Assembly (NCBI GenBank): GCA_015494485.1
Contig: WGBF01000261.1
Location: 1 to 5,130, forward strand
Direction of reading: 5' to 3'
DNA length: 5,130 bases
From: a bacterium
Lineage (GTDB): Bacteria; Calditrichota; Calditrichia; RBG-13-44-9; J042
Position 1 is the stretch's first letter. Each line of letters starts with the position of its first letter. Of this stretch, positions 1-5,130 are shown piece after piece. The notes under the pieces were generated by a model. That model saw nothing but the letters and a program-made list of their open reading frames with translations. It made no database searches and was not told the DNA's origin. The position numbers and the translations under genes were made by a program.

Positions 1-339
1 GATAACTTCTTCAAATGCCTTGATTTGGGGTGGATTGCGGAAAAAACTGGTTTCATTAACCGTAATGCTGTCCAGTAAAATGTGAAGTTCCTCGGTATCA
101 TCGGGGCGTTTTAGCAGCCGTAAATAATCCTGAAAATTATTCAGTTGGAGCTCTTTAAGGCGGCCACTCAGGCGGGTTTCAATTAAATACTTTTTTTGAT
201 CCTTTAAATAAATACCACTGGCCTGGTAAATAATATCCCGGATTTCGTGGAAAACGCTGTCATCCAGGGTGGCGGTTTGATCGTGATGAATGGCCTGCCC
301 CATTTTCGCCCCTATACCGATTTTGCTTAAAAAATCCAT
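1..339 (-). CDS. cheR: CheR-type protein-glutamate methyltransferase, N-terminal part (cut by window edge)
   Basis: The first 113 residues of a chemotaxis methyltransferase; the rest lies beyond base 1. CheR uses S-adenosylmethionine to methylate glutamates on the cytoplasmic part of chemoreceptors, opposing the methylesterase CheB during adaptation. What is visible is the all-alpha N-terminal domain: residues 30-64 carry the family pattern F..IRDIIYQASGIYL (30-45) followed by KKYLIETRLSGRLKEL (49-64), and residues 92-101 carry ITVNETSFFR, the strongly conserved N-E-T-x-F-F-R segment leading into the SAM-binding domain. The first 27 residues are a variable extension. The ATG at 339 is preceded by TAAGG with 9 bases between, which supports this start; an in-frame ATG at residue 13 is a less likely alternative. 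It follows the HDOD gene by 28 bases and is probably cotranscribed with it. Whether the catalytic domain is intact cannot be seen here. Confidence 0.93.
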   Translation of the reverse strand, partial: MDFLSKIGIGAKMGQAIHHDQTATLDDSVFHEIRDIIYQASGIYLKDQKKYLIETRLSGRLKELQLNNFQDYLRLLKRPDDTEELHILLDSITVNETSFFRNPPQIKAFEEVI

Positions 340-348
340 AATGTTGTG

Positions 349-353
349 CCTTA
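349..353 (-). promoter_or_regulatory. Ribosome binding site of cheR
   Basis: TAAGG on the minus strand, 9 bases before the ATG at 339. It lies in the 28-base gap after the HDOD stop codon and supports the chosen cheR start over the in-frame ATG twelve codons further in. Confidence 0.55.
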
Positions 354-367
354 TGCCCCATCCCGGG

Positions 368-1246
368 TTACTCGTTTACCAACTCAATAAACATTTTTGC
401 TTTTTCGATTTCCTTATCGACTTCAAATAAAAAGCGTTCCACATCCAGACGAATGATCTGTGGTGCAAATTGTTTTAAAATGCGCCATCCGCTGTCCGAA
501 TATAAGTCCACTGCTTTAATGTCTTCGTCGAACCCGATACCCCATAATTCACACATGACATCTGCCAAACGAATGGTAGCTACCAGATCTTTGTTGGCAT
601 CCACTGCTATGGGATTGTGGTGGTAGCCCACTGCGCGGATAATGGAATGGGGGAATTTCCATCGTTCCAGCAGCCAAGCACCGATTTGAGCATGGGTAGC
701 CCCCAGAAATTGCTTTTCCAGCTCGAGCGATGGTATGCCTTGTTCATGCGATTCCTTGAGGATCTGGACAAACGTGTCGGTGAAAAACTGATCCAGAATG
801 ATTTTGCCGATGTCATGAATAAGAGAAGCAACAAACTCCTCACCATGAAAATTTAATCCCAGCTTCTGAGCCAGACTTTTGGCAATCTGGCTGGTGCCAA
901 TGCTGTGTAACCAGAATTTTTCCCGATCAAATTCCGGATTGGGTTTTAATTTGTTGAATGTCGTGTACATGGACACCGCAATTACAATATTGGAAACCTG
1001 TTTGAGCCCCAAAAGCACCAGAGCCCGCTGCAAATTGTCGATTCGTCCGCTAAATCCCCAGATTGGTGAATTGGAGATTTTTAAAATTTTAGCGGTAATG
1101 CTGGGATCTTTTTCAATCACATCGGCAATTTGCCGCATGGAAGCATTTTGATTCTGCAGAATCGATAAAATTTCTGTTGCAACGTGGGGAAGAGTGGCAA
1201 TGTTCTCTATCCCGGAAATTCGAGCCTGAATTTGTTCTATGTGCAT
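368..1246 (-). CDS. HDOD domain signalling protein
   Basis: A 292-residue protein made almost entirely of one HDOD (HD-related output) domain. Residues 16-97 match the family's N-terminal helical half: LPHVATEIL, then EKDPSITAKILKISNSP (45-61) and the RALVLLGLKQV segment (74-84). Residues 110-230 form the HD-like half, with FWLHS (111-115), SLIHDIGK (141-148), THAQIG (184-189) and GYHHNP (207-212). The potential metal ligands H114, H144-D145, H185, H209-H210 and D229 are all present, in the order known from HD-GYP phosphodiesterases, although HDOD proteins are usually regarded as non-catalytic regulators. There is no signal peptide, membrane segment or receiver domain, so it should be cytosolic and take its input from a partner. 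HDOD proteins are common beside chemotaxis and nucleotide-second-messenger genes, which fits cheR 28 bases downstream. The Shine-Dalgarno before the ATG is weak (a GGGG run about 10 bases upstream), but the homology begins just after this start. Confidence 0.93.
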   Translation of the reverse strand: MHIEQIQARISGIENIATLPHVATEILSILQNQNASMRQIADVIEKDPSITAKILKISNSPIWGFSGRIDNLQRALVLLGLKQVSNIVIAVSMYTTFNKLKPNPEFDREKFWLHSIGTSQIAKSLAQKLGLNFHGEEFVASLIHDIGKIILDQFFTDTFVQILKESHEQGIPSLELEKQFLGATHAQIGAWLLERWKFPHSIIRAVGYHHNPIAVDANKDLVATIRLADVMCELWGIGFDEDIKAVDLYSDSGWRILKQFAPQIIRLDVERFLFEVDKEIEKAKMFIELVNE

Positions 1247-1296
1247 TCTTGCGCCCCAAAAACTTCAGCCGTTCAATTATCGACCGGTTCTACCAT

Positions 1297-2976
1297 TTAT
1301 TGATCCCTTTTAAAATTTTCCAAATCGTAATAAATCAATGTTAAGAAAATATATTGAACAGATGTTGGCTGAAGTGTTAACAAATCTAAAAATTCAGAAG
1401 TTAGAATTAACGTTTCTGCGGAAATATCCACCGATAACTCATTTAACAATTGCATGATATCCGCGGTTTTGGAATGATTGATAATCGCCAGCAGAAAAGC
1501 CGGTCGTACTGCCGGCGACAGGTAATTCCAGATGGTTTGTAAAATGGGGACTTCCCGGAACGTCTCCGCTGCAAACAGTCGGGTAAATATAAAGAATGCC
1601 TGGTCCACTTTCAGGTGGTTCAGCAGGGCAATCCGGGCCCAATCATGATGAATAAATAGGTCCGCAAAATAGGACGTCAGTAAATAACCCAAACCGTTGA
1701 CACGGCTGGATAATTCTGAAAGCACAGCCGGCACATCGTCCACACGTTTCAGGTAATTATTTAATAATTCCTCTTTAACCTCTCTGGCCGAAAGTTGGTT
1801 TAATATAGTTGCAATAACTGCCGGGGGAAAATGATGCAGCGTGCGGTAAACAGCGTTACGGGAGTTTTTCTCCGAAAGGGATGCCGGGGCGTTGAGAATA
1901 TGGATAAGGATTTCCGGATCGGCATTTTTTGCAAACGTAGTTTCCCAGGACGGAGAGTTTTGGGTTACCAGGGATTGTGCAGCATATTTCTTAATGATTG
2001 GTTTTAAATCCGGGGGTAGTTCTGTTGCATATTGCAACGCCAGTTCTGGAAAACGATGGGCATACAACGCGGTGCACTGAGTGAGGGGTTCGGTATCTGC
2101 ATTCCATTGGGAAGCGAATTCCACAAATGCACGAGTGGGGGATGCTGCCAGCAGGCTAAGCCGGGTTTCCCTGGGAAGCGCAGCGTGATGATTCGATAGG
2201 TCTGCTTGTAAATCGGCCGGAAGTGTCCAATCAACATGGGTATTGAGGTGCTTGGCAATAGTATTTAAAAGAGAAATGTTTTCGTTGTCCAGAATCGCTG
2301 TGACCAGTTGTTCCAGAATGGGATTCACCACTCCCGGGGAATACCCGTTGAGAATGAGAAGGAACGTATGCAGGAGTTTTTCCGAGTGAACAAAATACGC
2401 TTTAAAGTAATGCAATAGTTGTTCCGGGTGGAAATACCGGGCAAAAGCCCAGAGAATGGAATCCCGCAGTTCCGGGTAATGAACAAAGGGGTCTTTTAAC
2501 AATAACACGGTGGTTTCGTCGCCGTACTGGCGAATAAGGTTTACGGCTTCCTGAACCACTCGTATATCTTCATCTGCCAGGAAAGGGCGGATCCATTCCG
2601 GACGAACGGAGGAATGAATACCTGCCAGCGCCTGGAGCACCCCTAAACGGACCCGCGGGTTGGCCGAATGTTGCAGTCGGTTGAGGGGCTTGAGGGAAAC
2701 ATCACCTAACCGGTGTAAAATGGTAATCCCCAGTTGGCGCATGCTTTCCCGTGTGGCGTATAGGAGTTCGCCGGCAATTTCAGCTGCCCAACGGGAACGG
2801 TTGCGGACAAAAATATTTACAAGTAGTTCTTGCAATTCCGCCTCGAATAGTTGCGGTTGTCCAATTAACAACTTCAGCAAGGCCGGGTCCGACTGGTCGG
2901 ACAGGGCCTGCAACGCTTGCCTCCGGATAGCAACGTCCCTGTGTGCCAGTTGATGGAAATAATCACCATCCGCCAT
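1297..2976 (-). CDS. HEAT-repeat alpha-solenoid protein of unknown function
   Basis: A 559-residue protein with no recognisable enzymatic domain. The N-terminal third shows HEAT-like helical pairs, for example around residues 12-38 (RDVAIRRQALQAL then DPALLKLLIG), 76-101, 103-133 (NPRVRLGVLQAL, a classic HEAT second-helix signature) and 135-162 (EDIRVVQEAVNLI). The remaining two thirds are still helix-rich and leucine-rich but the repeats become too diverged to mark by eye; the C-terminal 150 residues are rich in aromatic and aliphatic residues yet show no clear membrane segment. There is no signal peptide, so it is probably a cytosolic scaffold or protein-binding surface. The ATG at 2976 follows GGAAGG by 8 bases, and a good promoter lies about 45 bases upstream, so this is the first gene of its unit. 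The HDOD gene follows after 50 bases with no terminator between, which suggests a shared signalling role, but its partner is unknown. Confidence 0.82.
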   Translation of the reverse strand: MADGDYFHQLAHRDVAIRRQALQALSDQSDPALLKLLIGQPQLFEAELQELLVNIFVRNRSRWAAEIAGELLYATRESMRQLGITILHRLGDVSLKPLNRLQHSANPRVRLGVLQALAGIHSSVRPEWIRPFLADEDIRVVQEAVNLIRQYGDETTVLLLKDPFVHYPELRDSILWAFARYFHPEQLLHYFKAYFVHSEKLLHTFLLILNGYSPGVVNPILEQLVTAILDNENISLLNTIAKHLNTHVDWTLPADLQADLSNHHAALPRETRLSLLAASPTRAFVEFASQWNADTEPLTQCTALYAHRFPELALQYATELPPDLKPIIKKYAAQSLVTQNSPSWETTFAKNADPEILIHILNAPASLSEKNSRNAVYRTLHHFPPAVIATILNQLSAREVKEELLNNYLKRVDDVPAVLSELSSRVNGLGYLLTSYFADLFIHHDWARIALLNHLKVDQAFFIFTRLFAAETFREVPILQTIWNYLSPAVRPAFLLAIINHSKTADIMQLLNELSVDISAETLILTSEFLDLLTLQPTSVQYIFLTLIYYDLENFKRDQ

Positions 2977-2984
2977 TTGAACAG

Positions 2985-2990
2985 CCTTCC
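2985..2990 (-). promoter_or_regulatory. Ribosome binding site of the HEAT-repeat gene
   Basis: GGAAGG on the minus strand with 8 bases before the ATG at 2976. It fixes the start of the HEAT-repeat protein. It overlaps an out-of-frame ATG at 2992 that would encode only nine residues. Confidence 0.65.
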
Positions 2991-3020
2991 ATGGTTTGTT
3001 ACCTGAAATGGATTACAAAA

Positions 3021-3029
3021 ATTATACCA
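3021..3029 (-). promoter_or_regulatory. Extended -10 promoter for the HEAT-HDOD-cheR unit
   Basis: The minus strand reads TGGTATAAT, a perfect -10 hexamer preceded by the TGn extension recognised by housekeeping sigma factors. At the 17-base spacing the -35 position is ATCCAG, a poor match, which is normal for extended -10 promoters. Transcription would start near 3014 and leave a leader of about 38 bases before the ATG at 2976. The site lies after the terminator of the upstream unit, which supports an independent transcript. There is no sign of a sigma-28 or sigma-54 site that would tie the unit to flagellar control. Confidence 0.65.
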
Positions 3030-3114
3030 GAATGTGCAAAACACTGGATAAAACAGCGAATGGTTGAAAAATATTGCAAATTTAAATTGGCGCCGGTGAA
3101 TAGGGCTGGATTTT

Positions 3115-3167
3115 AACAGAAAATGTGGCGCATTTTTAGACAAAAGAGTGTTTAAAAATGCGCCACA
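3115..3167 (-). terminator. Rho-independent terminator after the DUF1028 gene
   Basis: Perfect 15-base inverted repeat arms at 3124-3138 and 3153-3167 (TGTGGCGCATTTTTA and its complement). The pairing continues for four more positions with one A-C mismatch on the minus-strand RNA (a G-U wobble on the plus strand), leaving a six-base loop at 3143-3148. In the minus direction the stem is followed by TTTTCTGTT. The structure begins 11 bases after the DUF1028 stop codon, exactly where a terminator of the antiporter-cyclase-DUF1028 unit is expected. On the plus strand no T-run follows, so it works in one direction only. The stem is longer and more AT-rich at its top than a typical terminator. Confidence 0.78.
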
Positions 3168-3178
3168 CCGTTTGAGAA

Positions 3179-4159
3179 TTAGGGGGTTACCTGTAAGATT
3201 TGCTGAAGCTGTTCCGGGGTTACTTTTAGCAACCCGTTCTTTATTAAGCGAGGGGTTAAGATTTTCCAGTTCGGGTCCCGGGTAAAAATCTCTTTAAACA
3301 ATGGCAGAGCCTGGGAAAGGCGCCCCATGTTGACCAGAGCAACGGCATGCCAGTATTTCATTTCCAGATTTTCCGGAAACATGGTTTCAGCCGCGCTGTA
3401 TTCCCGCAGGGCGCCTTCTTCATCGCCCTTCTCGACGGCCAAATCGCCGCGGTTCATGTGTTCATACGCACGGTGTAAGCGTAATAACCGTTTTAGCTCT
3501 TCCACCGGGCGGGGATGGTCTTCCACCCGGAGGTCAATAAGCCGATCTTCCCAGATCTTTCCGGTGGGTTTTGCCCGCACCACCAGTAAAGCTGCCGATT
3601 GTTGCCCCCGAATGTCGCCGCCTTCCCGTTGGGCTGCTTCCAGTGCTGCCACCAACCGTTCGGCTAAGGGGCCTTTGGTGGTTTTAAATGCGCGCGCCAT
3701 GGCATCCCACACCGTATTACGCAGCATTAAATTGGCCTGCACAGAAAAGTATTTCTCCGCCCGATGGCCCGCTTCCGGAATGCATTTTTTGCCCGTCCAG
3801 GCAGCGGTGTTCCCCCGGGCATCAATAAAGGCAACCTGACGAAAATCGCGCCCTTCATCTGCTTCCAGAAGCTGCTGTAATGCTTCCTGGGGTGATTTGC
3901 CCGCCTTCATGAGCTTTAGGCCCTCCGGTCCGAATGCCGGATTAACAAAACTTTGTGTTGCCACTGCGCCCACGCCTGCTTCAGCCCAGATGACTAGGCT
4001 ACCCACGGAAAACCAGTGGGATTGAACAGCCGCGCCGATTTCACCCGTTACGGAATCTACCGCAACAATGGAGTAAGTGTGAACTAAGGGGTCGGCAGGA
4101 ATTTCCTGAGCCTGGGCAAGAACGGCCAATCCGAGTAAAAGGGTAAAAACAAAACGCAT
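3179..4159 (-). CDS. Exported DUF1028 (Ntn-hydrolase superfamily) protein with C-terminal TPR-like tail
   Basis: A 326-residue protein. Residues 1-17 form a signal peptide (one Arg, a hydrophobic core, AQA before the cut), so the mature protein should be in the periplasm or outside. Residues 27-228 are a full DUF1028 domain (COG3342): HTYSIVAVD (27-35), GAAVQSHWFSVGS (42-54), GVGAVATQ (62-69), RQVAFIDARGNTAAWTGK (107-124), VQANLMLRNTVWDAM (140-154), GGDIRGQQSAALLVV (180-194) and DLRVEDHPRPVEEL (209-222). DUF1028 has an Ntn-hydrolase-like assignment but no established substrate. Residues 229-300 form about two TPR-like helical pairs (HRAYEHMNRGDLAVEKGD, then YWHAVALVNMGRLSQALPLF), a tail I recall from the secreted subfamily. 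An excellent AAAGGAGGT lies just before the ATG. It is the last gene before the terminator and follows the cyclase-family gene by 24 bases. The true activity is unknown. Confidence 0.92.
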   Translation of the reverse strand: MRFVFTLLLGLAVLAQAQEIPADPLVHTYSIVAVDSVTGEIGAAVQSHWFSVGSLVIWAEAGVGAVATQSFVNPAFGPEGLKLMKAGKSPQEALQQLLEADEGRDFRQVAFIDARGNTAAWTGKKCIPEAGHRAEKYFSVQANLMLRNTVWDAMARAFKTTKGPLAERLVAALEAAQREGGDIRGQQSAALLVVRAKPTGKIWEDRLIDLRVEDHPRPVEELKRLLRLHRAYEHMNRGDLAVEKGDEEGALREYSAAETMFPENLEMKYWHAVALVNMGRLSQALPLFKEIFTRDPNWKILTPRLIKNGLLKVTPEQLQQILQVTP

Positions 4160-4164
4160 AGGTA

Positions 4165-4173
4165 ACCTCCTTT
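4165..4173 (-). promoter_or_regulatory. Strong ribosome binding site of the DUF1028 gene
   Basis: AAAGGAGGT on the minus strand, 5 bases before the ATG at 4159. It is a near-perfect match to the 16S anti-Shine-Dalgarno sequence and much stronger than those of the other genes here, so the exported protein may be made in greater amount than the enzyme encoded just upstream. Confidence 0.8.
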
Positions 4174-4183
4174 TGATGGGTGC

Positions 4184-4852
4184 TTATTTGTCCGACACTC
4201 CGGGTGGAATGGGAGATGATGCCTCCGGGAATAAAAAGACCCGCGCCGGAGCACCATCGGCATGTTCAATTTTTAATGGGGCACACACCAGAAAATAATT
4301 ACCCTCCGGTACCTGCTGTAAGTTCACTAATTCCACAATTACCACGCCGGCTGAAAGCAATATCCGGTGAACAGGCAATTCTGCAGCGTCAAAGGCATCG
4401 ACGGAAAAACCATCCACCCCCACCAGTTGCACGCCGCTGTGAACTAAAAATTGGGCGGCTTCGGGTTCCAGGGCGGCATAATCCGGGGTAAAATGCAAGC
4501 CTGCCTTTTGCCACCGTTGAGTATTGCGGGTTCTAAACAGAATGCGACGGGGGAGGGGCTGGGGCAGGGATTTTAAAAAGTCGATGGTTATGTGAACATA
4601 ATTGAACGGAACCGGAATGACCGTGGCATTCCCAATGAGTATCTCCGGTAAAATGGCATCGATTGTTTTTCCGTTTTGGAACAGATGGGCAGGAGCGTCA
4701 ACGTGGGTGCCGGTATGCAAACACAAATGCGCAACGGAGGTTGTGGCCACGTCTCCGTTTTCTACGGAAGAAATGGTTCGAAACTCCGGTTTAGGGTCGC
4801 CGGGCCACACCGCAATGGAAGAAGACAAAACGAAACTGGCATCGTACATCAT
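4184..4852 (-). CDS. Cyclase-family metal-dependent hydrolase, KynB-like (possible kynurenine formamidase)
   Basis: A 222-residue cyclase-family protein (PF04199), close to the usual 205-230 residues of bacterial arylformamidases. The opening SSSIAVWPGDPKPEF (10-24) matches the family's substrate-loop start. HTGTHVDAPAH (46-56) is the family metal motif, giving H46, H50 and D52 as ligands with H56 as probable catalytic residue. GVDGFSVDAFD (145-155), then H162 and E174, supply the remaining ligands; the 12-residue spacing between H162 and E174 is what I recall for zinc-dependent KynB. PLKIEHADGAPARVFLF (192-208) is the typical end. KynB hydrolyses N-formylkynurenine in tryptophan breakdown, but no other kynurenine genes are near, and isatin-hydrolase-like or other amide and lactone hydrolases share the fold. 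It has no signal peptide, so it is cytosolic. The start lies 2 bases after the antiporter stop, indicating translational coupling; a second ATG follows at once and either could be used. Confidence 0.88.
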   Translation of the reverse strand: MMYDASFVLSSSIAVWPGDPKPEFRTISSVENGDVATTSVAHLCLHTGTHVDAPAHLFQNGKTIDAILPEILIGNATVIPVPFNYVHITIDFLKSLPQPLPRRILFRTRNTQRWQKAGLHFTPDYAALEPEAAQFLVHSGVQLVGVDGFSVDAFDAAELPVHRILLSAGVVIVELVNLQQVPEGNYFLVCAPLKIEHADGAPARVFLFPEASSPIPPGVSDK

Positions 4853-4854
4853 GT

Positions 4855-5130
4855 TTACACCGTCCCTGTTTTAAGATGAGTGGGTTGCGTCACCGGCATT
4901 GGCTGTTCGGGGATTTCCTTAGATTTGCCCAGGGCGTACCGAAATAACATGGGGCCAACGATTTGATTAATGGCAATGGCGGCTACAATAATGGTTTTAA
5001 TACTCACCCCGTAGGGTGCGGGAATTTCCTTTTCAATAATGGAAACCAATCCCAGGGTTAATCCTGCTTGCCCTACAAAACCCATCCAGCCGTATTTTTC
5101 CACCAGTGGAAATCCGCCGGAAATCCGGGC
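4855..5130 (-). CDS. CPA2-type cation:proton antiporter, C-terminal end (cut by window edge)
   Basis: The last 91 residues of a membrane protein whose reading frame stays open to base 5130. Two hydrophobic segments are visible: one through GWMGFVGQAGLTLGLVSII (residues 14-32 of the visible part) and one through IIVAAIAINQIVGPMLFRYAL (about 49-69). The QAGLTLGL and INQIVGPMLFRYAL patterns are typical of the last two transmembrane helices of CPA2 (Kef/NapA-like) sodium or potassium:proton exchangers. A polar tail of about 23 residues follows, so there is no TrkA-N/RCK regulatory domain of the kind that ends KefB and KefC. A GTG at 5103 is open but falls inside the conserved region, so it is not the real start. 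The stop codon is 2 bases from the start of the cyclase-family gene. The transported ion cannot be decided from this piece. Confidence 0.8.
   Translation of the reverse strand, partial: ARISGGFPLVEKYGWMGFVGQAGLTLGLVSIIEKEIPAPYGVSIKTIIVAAIAINQIVGPMLFRYALGKSKEIPEQPMPVTQPTHLKTGTV

Noticed and set aside
1273..1296. Seven-codon ORF starting right after the HEAT stop codon
   Set aside because: Too short, no ribosome site with useful spacing, and no feature suggesting a leader peptide or attenuator.
2963..2992. Nine-residue upstream ORF overlapping the HEAT gene start
   Set aside because: Its ATG lies directly against the GGAAGG ribosome site of the real gene and has no ribosome site of its own; a chance frame is the simpler explanation.
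3079..3094. Two adjacent palindromes, AATTTAAATT and GGCGCC, upstream of the HEAT promoter
   Set aside because: They could form an operator, but each is short, they lie about 50 bases upstream of the -10 box, and no second copy was seen; there is not enough to call a binding site.
3060..3120. Possible sigma-54 (GG/GC) or sigma-28 promoter for the signalling operon
   Set aside because: The GG and GC elements near 3075-3095 are about 15 bases apart instead of 10, and the best TAAA box lacks a GCCGATAA partner at 15 bases.
2874..3143. An 89-codon minus-strand open frame crossing the intergenic space into the HEAT gene in another frame
   Set aside because: It overlaps the real HEAT start, would begin inside the terminator hairpin upstream of the promoter, and has no family resemblance.
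3327..3839. A 170-codon open frame on the plus strand opposite the DUF1028 gene
   Set aside because: It lies entirely inside a gene with full-length family support, its product is rich in Arg and Ser as expected of a reverse-complement shadow, and it shows no recognisable motif or ribosome site.

Overview
The window reads as an ordinary bacterial chromosomal segment of balanced base composition (roughly half GC by eye). Every supported gene lies on the minus strand, so transcription runs from right to left. A classical signal peptide, good Shine-Dalgarno sites, an extended -10 promoter and tight gene spacing all indicate a bacterium. The mix of chemotaxis/HD-signalling genes with a secreted DUF1028-TPR protein would suit an uncultured Gram-negative lineage, for example of the FCB/Calditrichota-KSB1 kind. 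That taxonomic guess is weak and rests on gene content only.

The right part (5130 to 3179, in transcription order) is the end of one transcription unit. It holds the C-terminal end of a CPA2-type cation:proton antiporter cut by the window edge, then a KynB-like cyclase-family metallohydrolase that starts 2 bases after the antiporter stop. Next, 24 bases on, is an exported DUF1028 (Ntn-hydrolase superfamily) protein with a C-terminal TPR-like tail. A strong hairpin followed by a T-rich run sits 11 bases after the DUF1028 stop and is the likely terminator.

The space between 2977 and 3178 holds that terminator and then an extended -10 promoter (TGGTATAAT on the minus strand) for the next unit. 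That second unit (2976 to 1) encodes a 559-residue HEAT-repeat alpha-solenoid protein, an HDOD signalling protein that keeps a full set of HD-type metal ligands, and the N-terminal third of a CheR chemotaxis methyltransferase that runs off the left edge. Gaps of 50 and 28 bases and no internal terminator suggest a three-gene (or longer) signalling operon; more chemotaxis genes could lie beyond base 1.

No RNA genes, mobile elements, CRISPR arrays or gene remnants were seen. The points most worth a second look are the HEAT-HDOD-CheR gene set, the intact-looking HD site in the HDOD protein, and the pairing of a cytosolic KynB-like hydrolase with an exported DUF1028 protein behind an antiporter.
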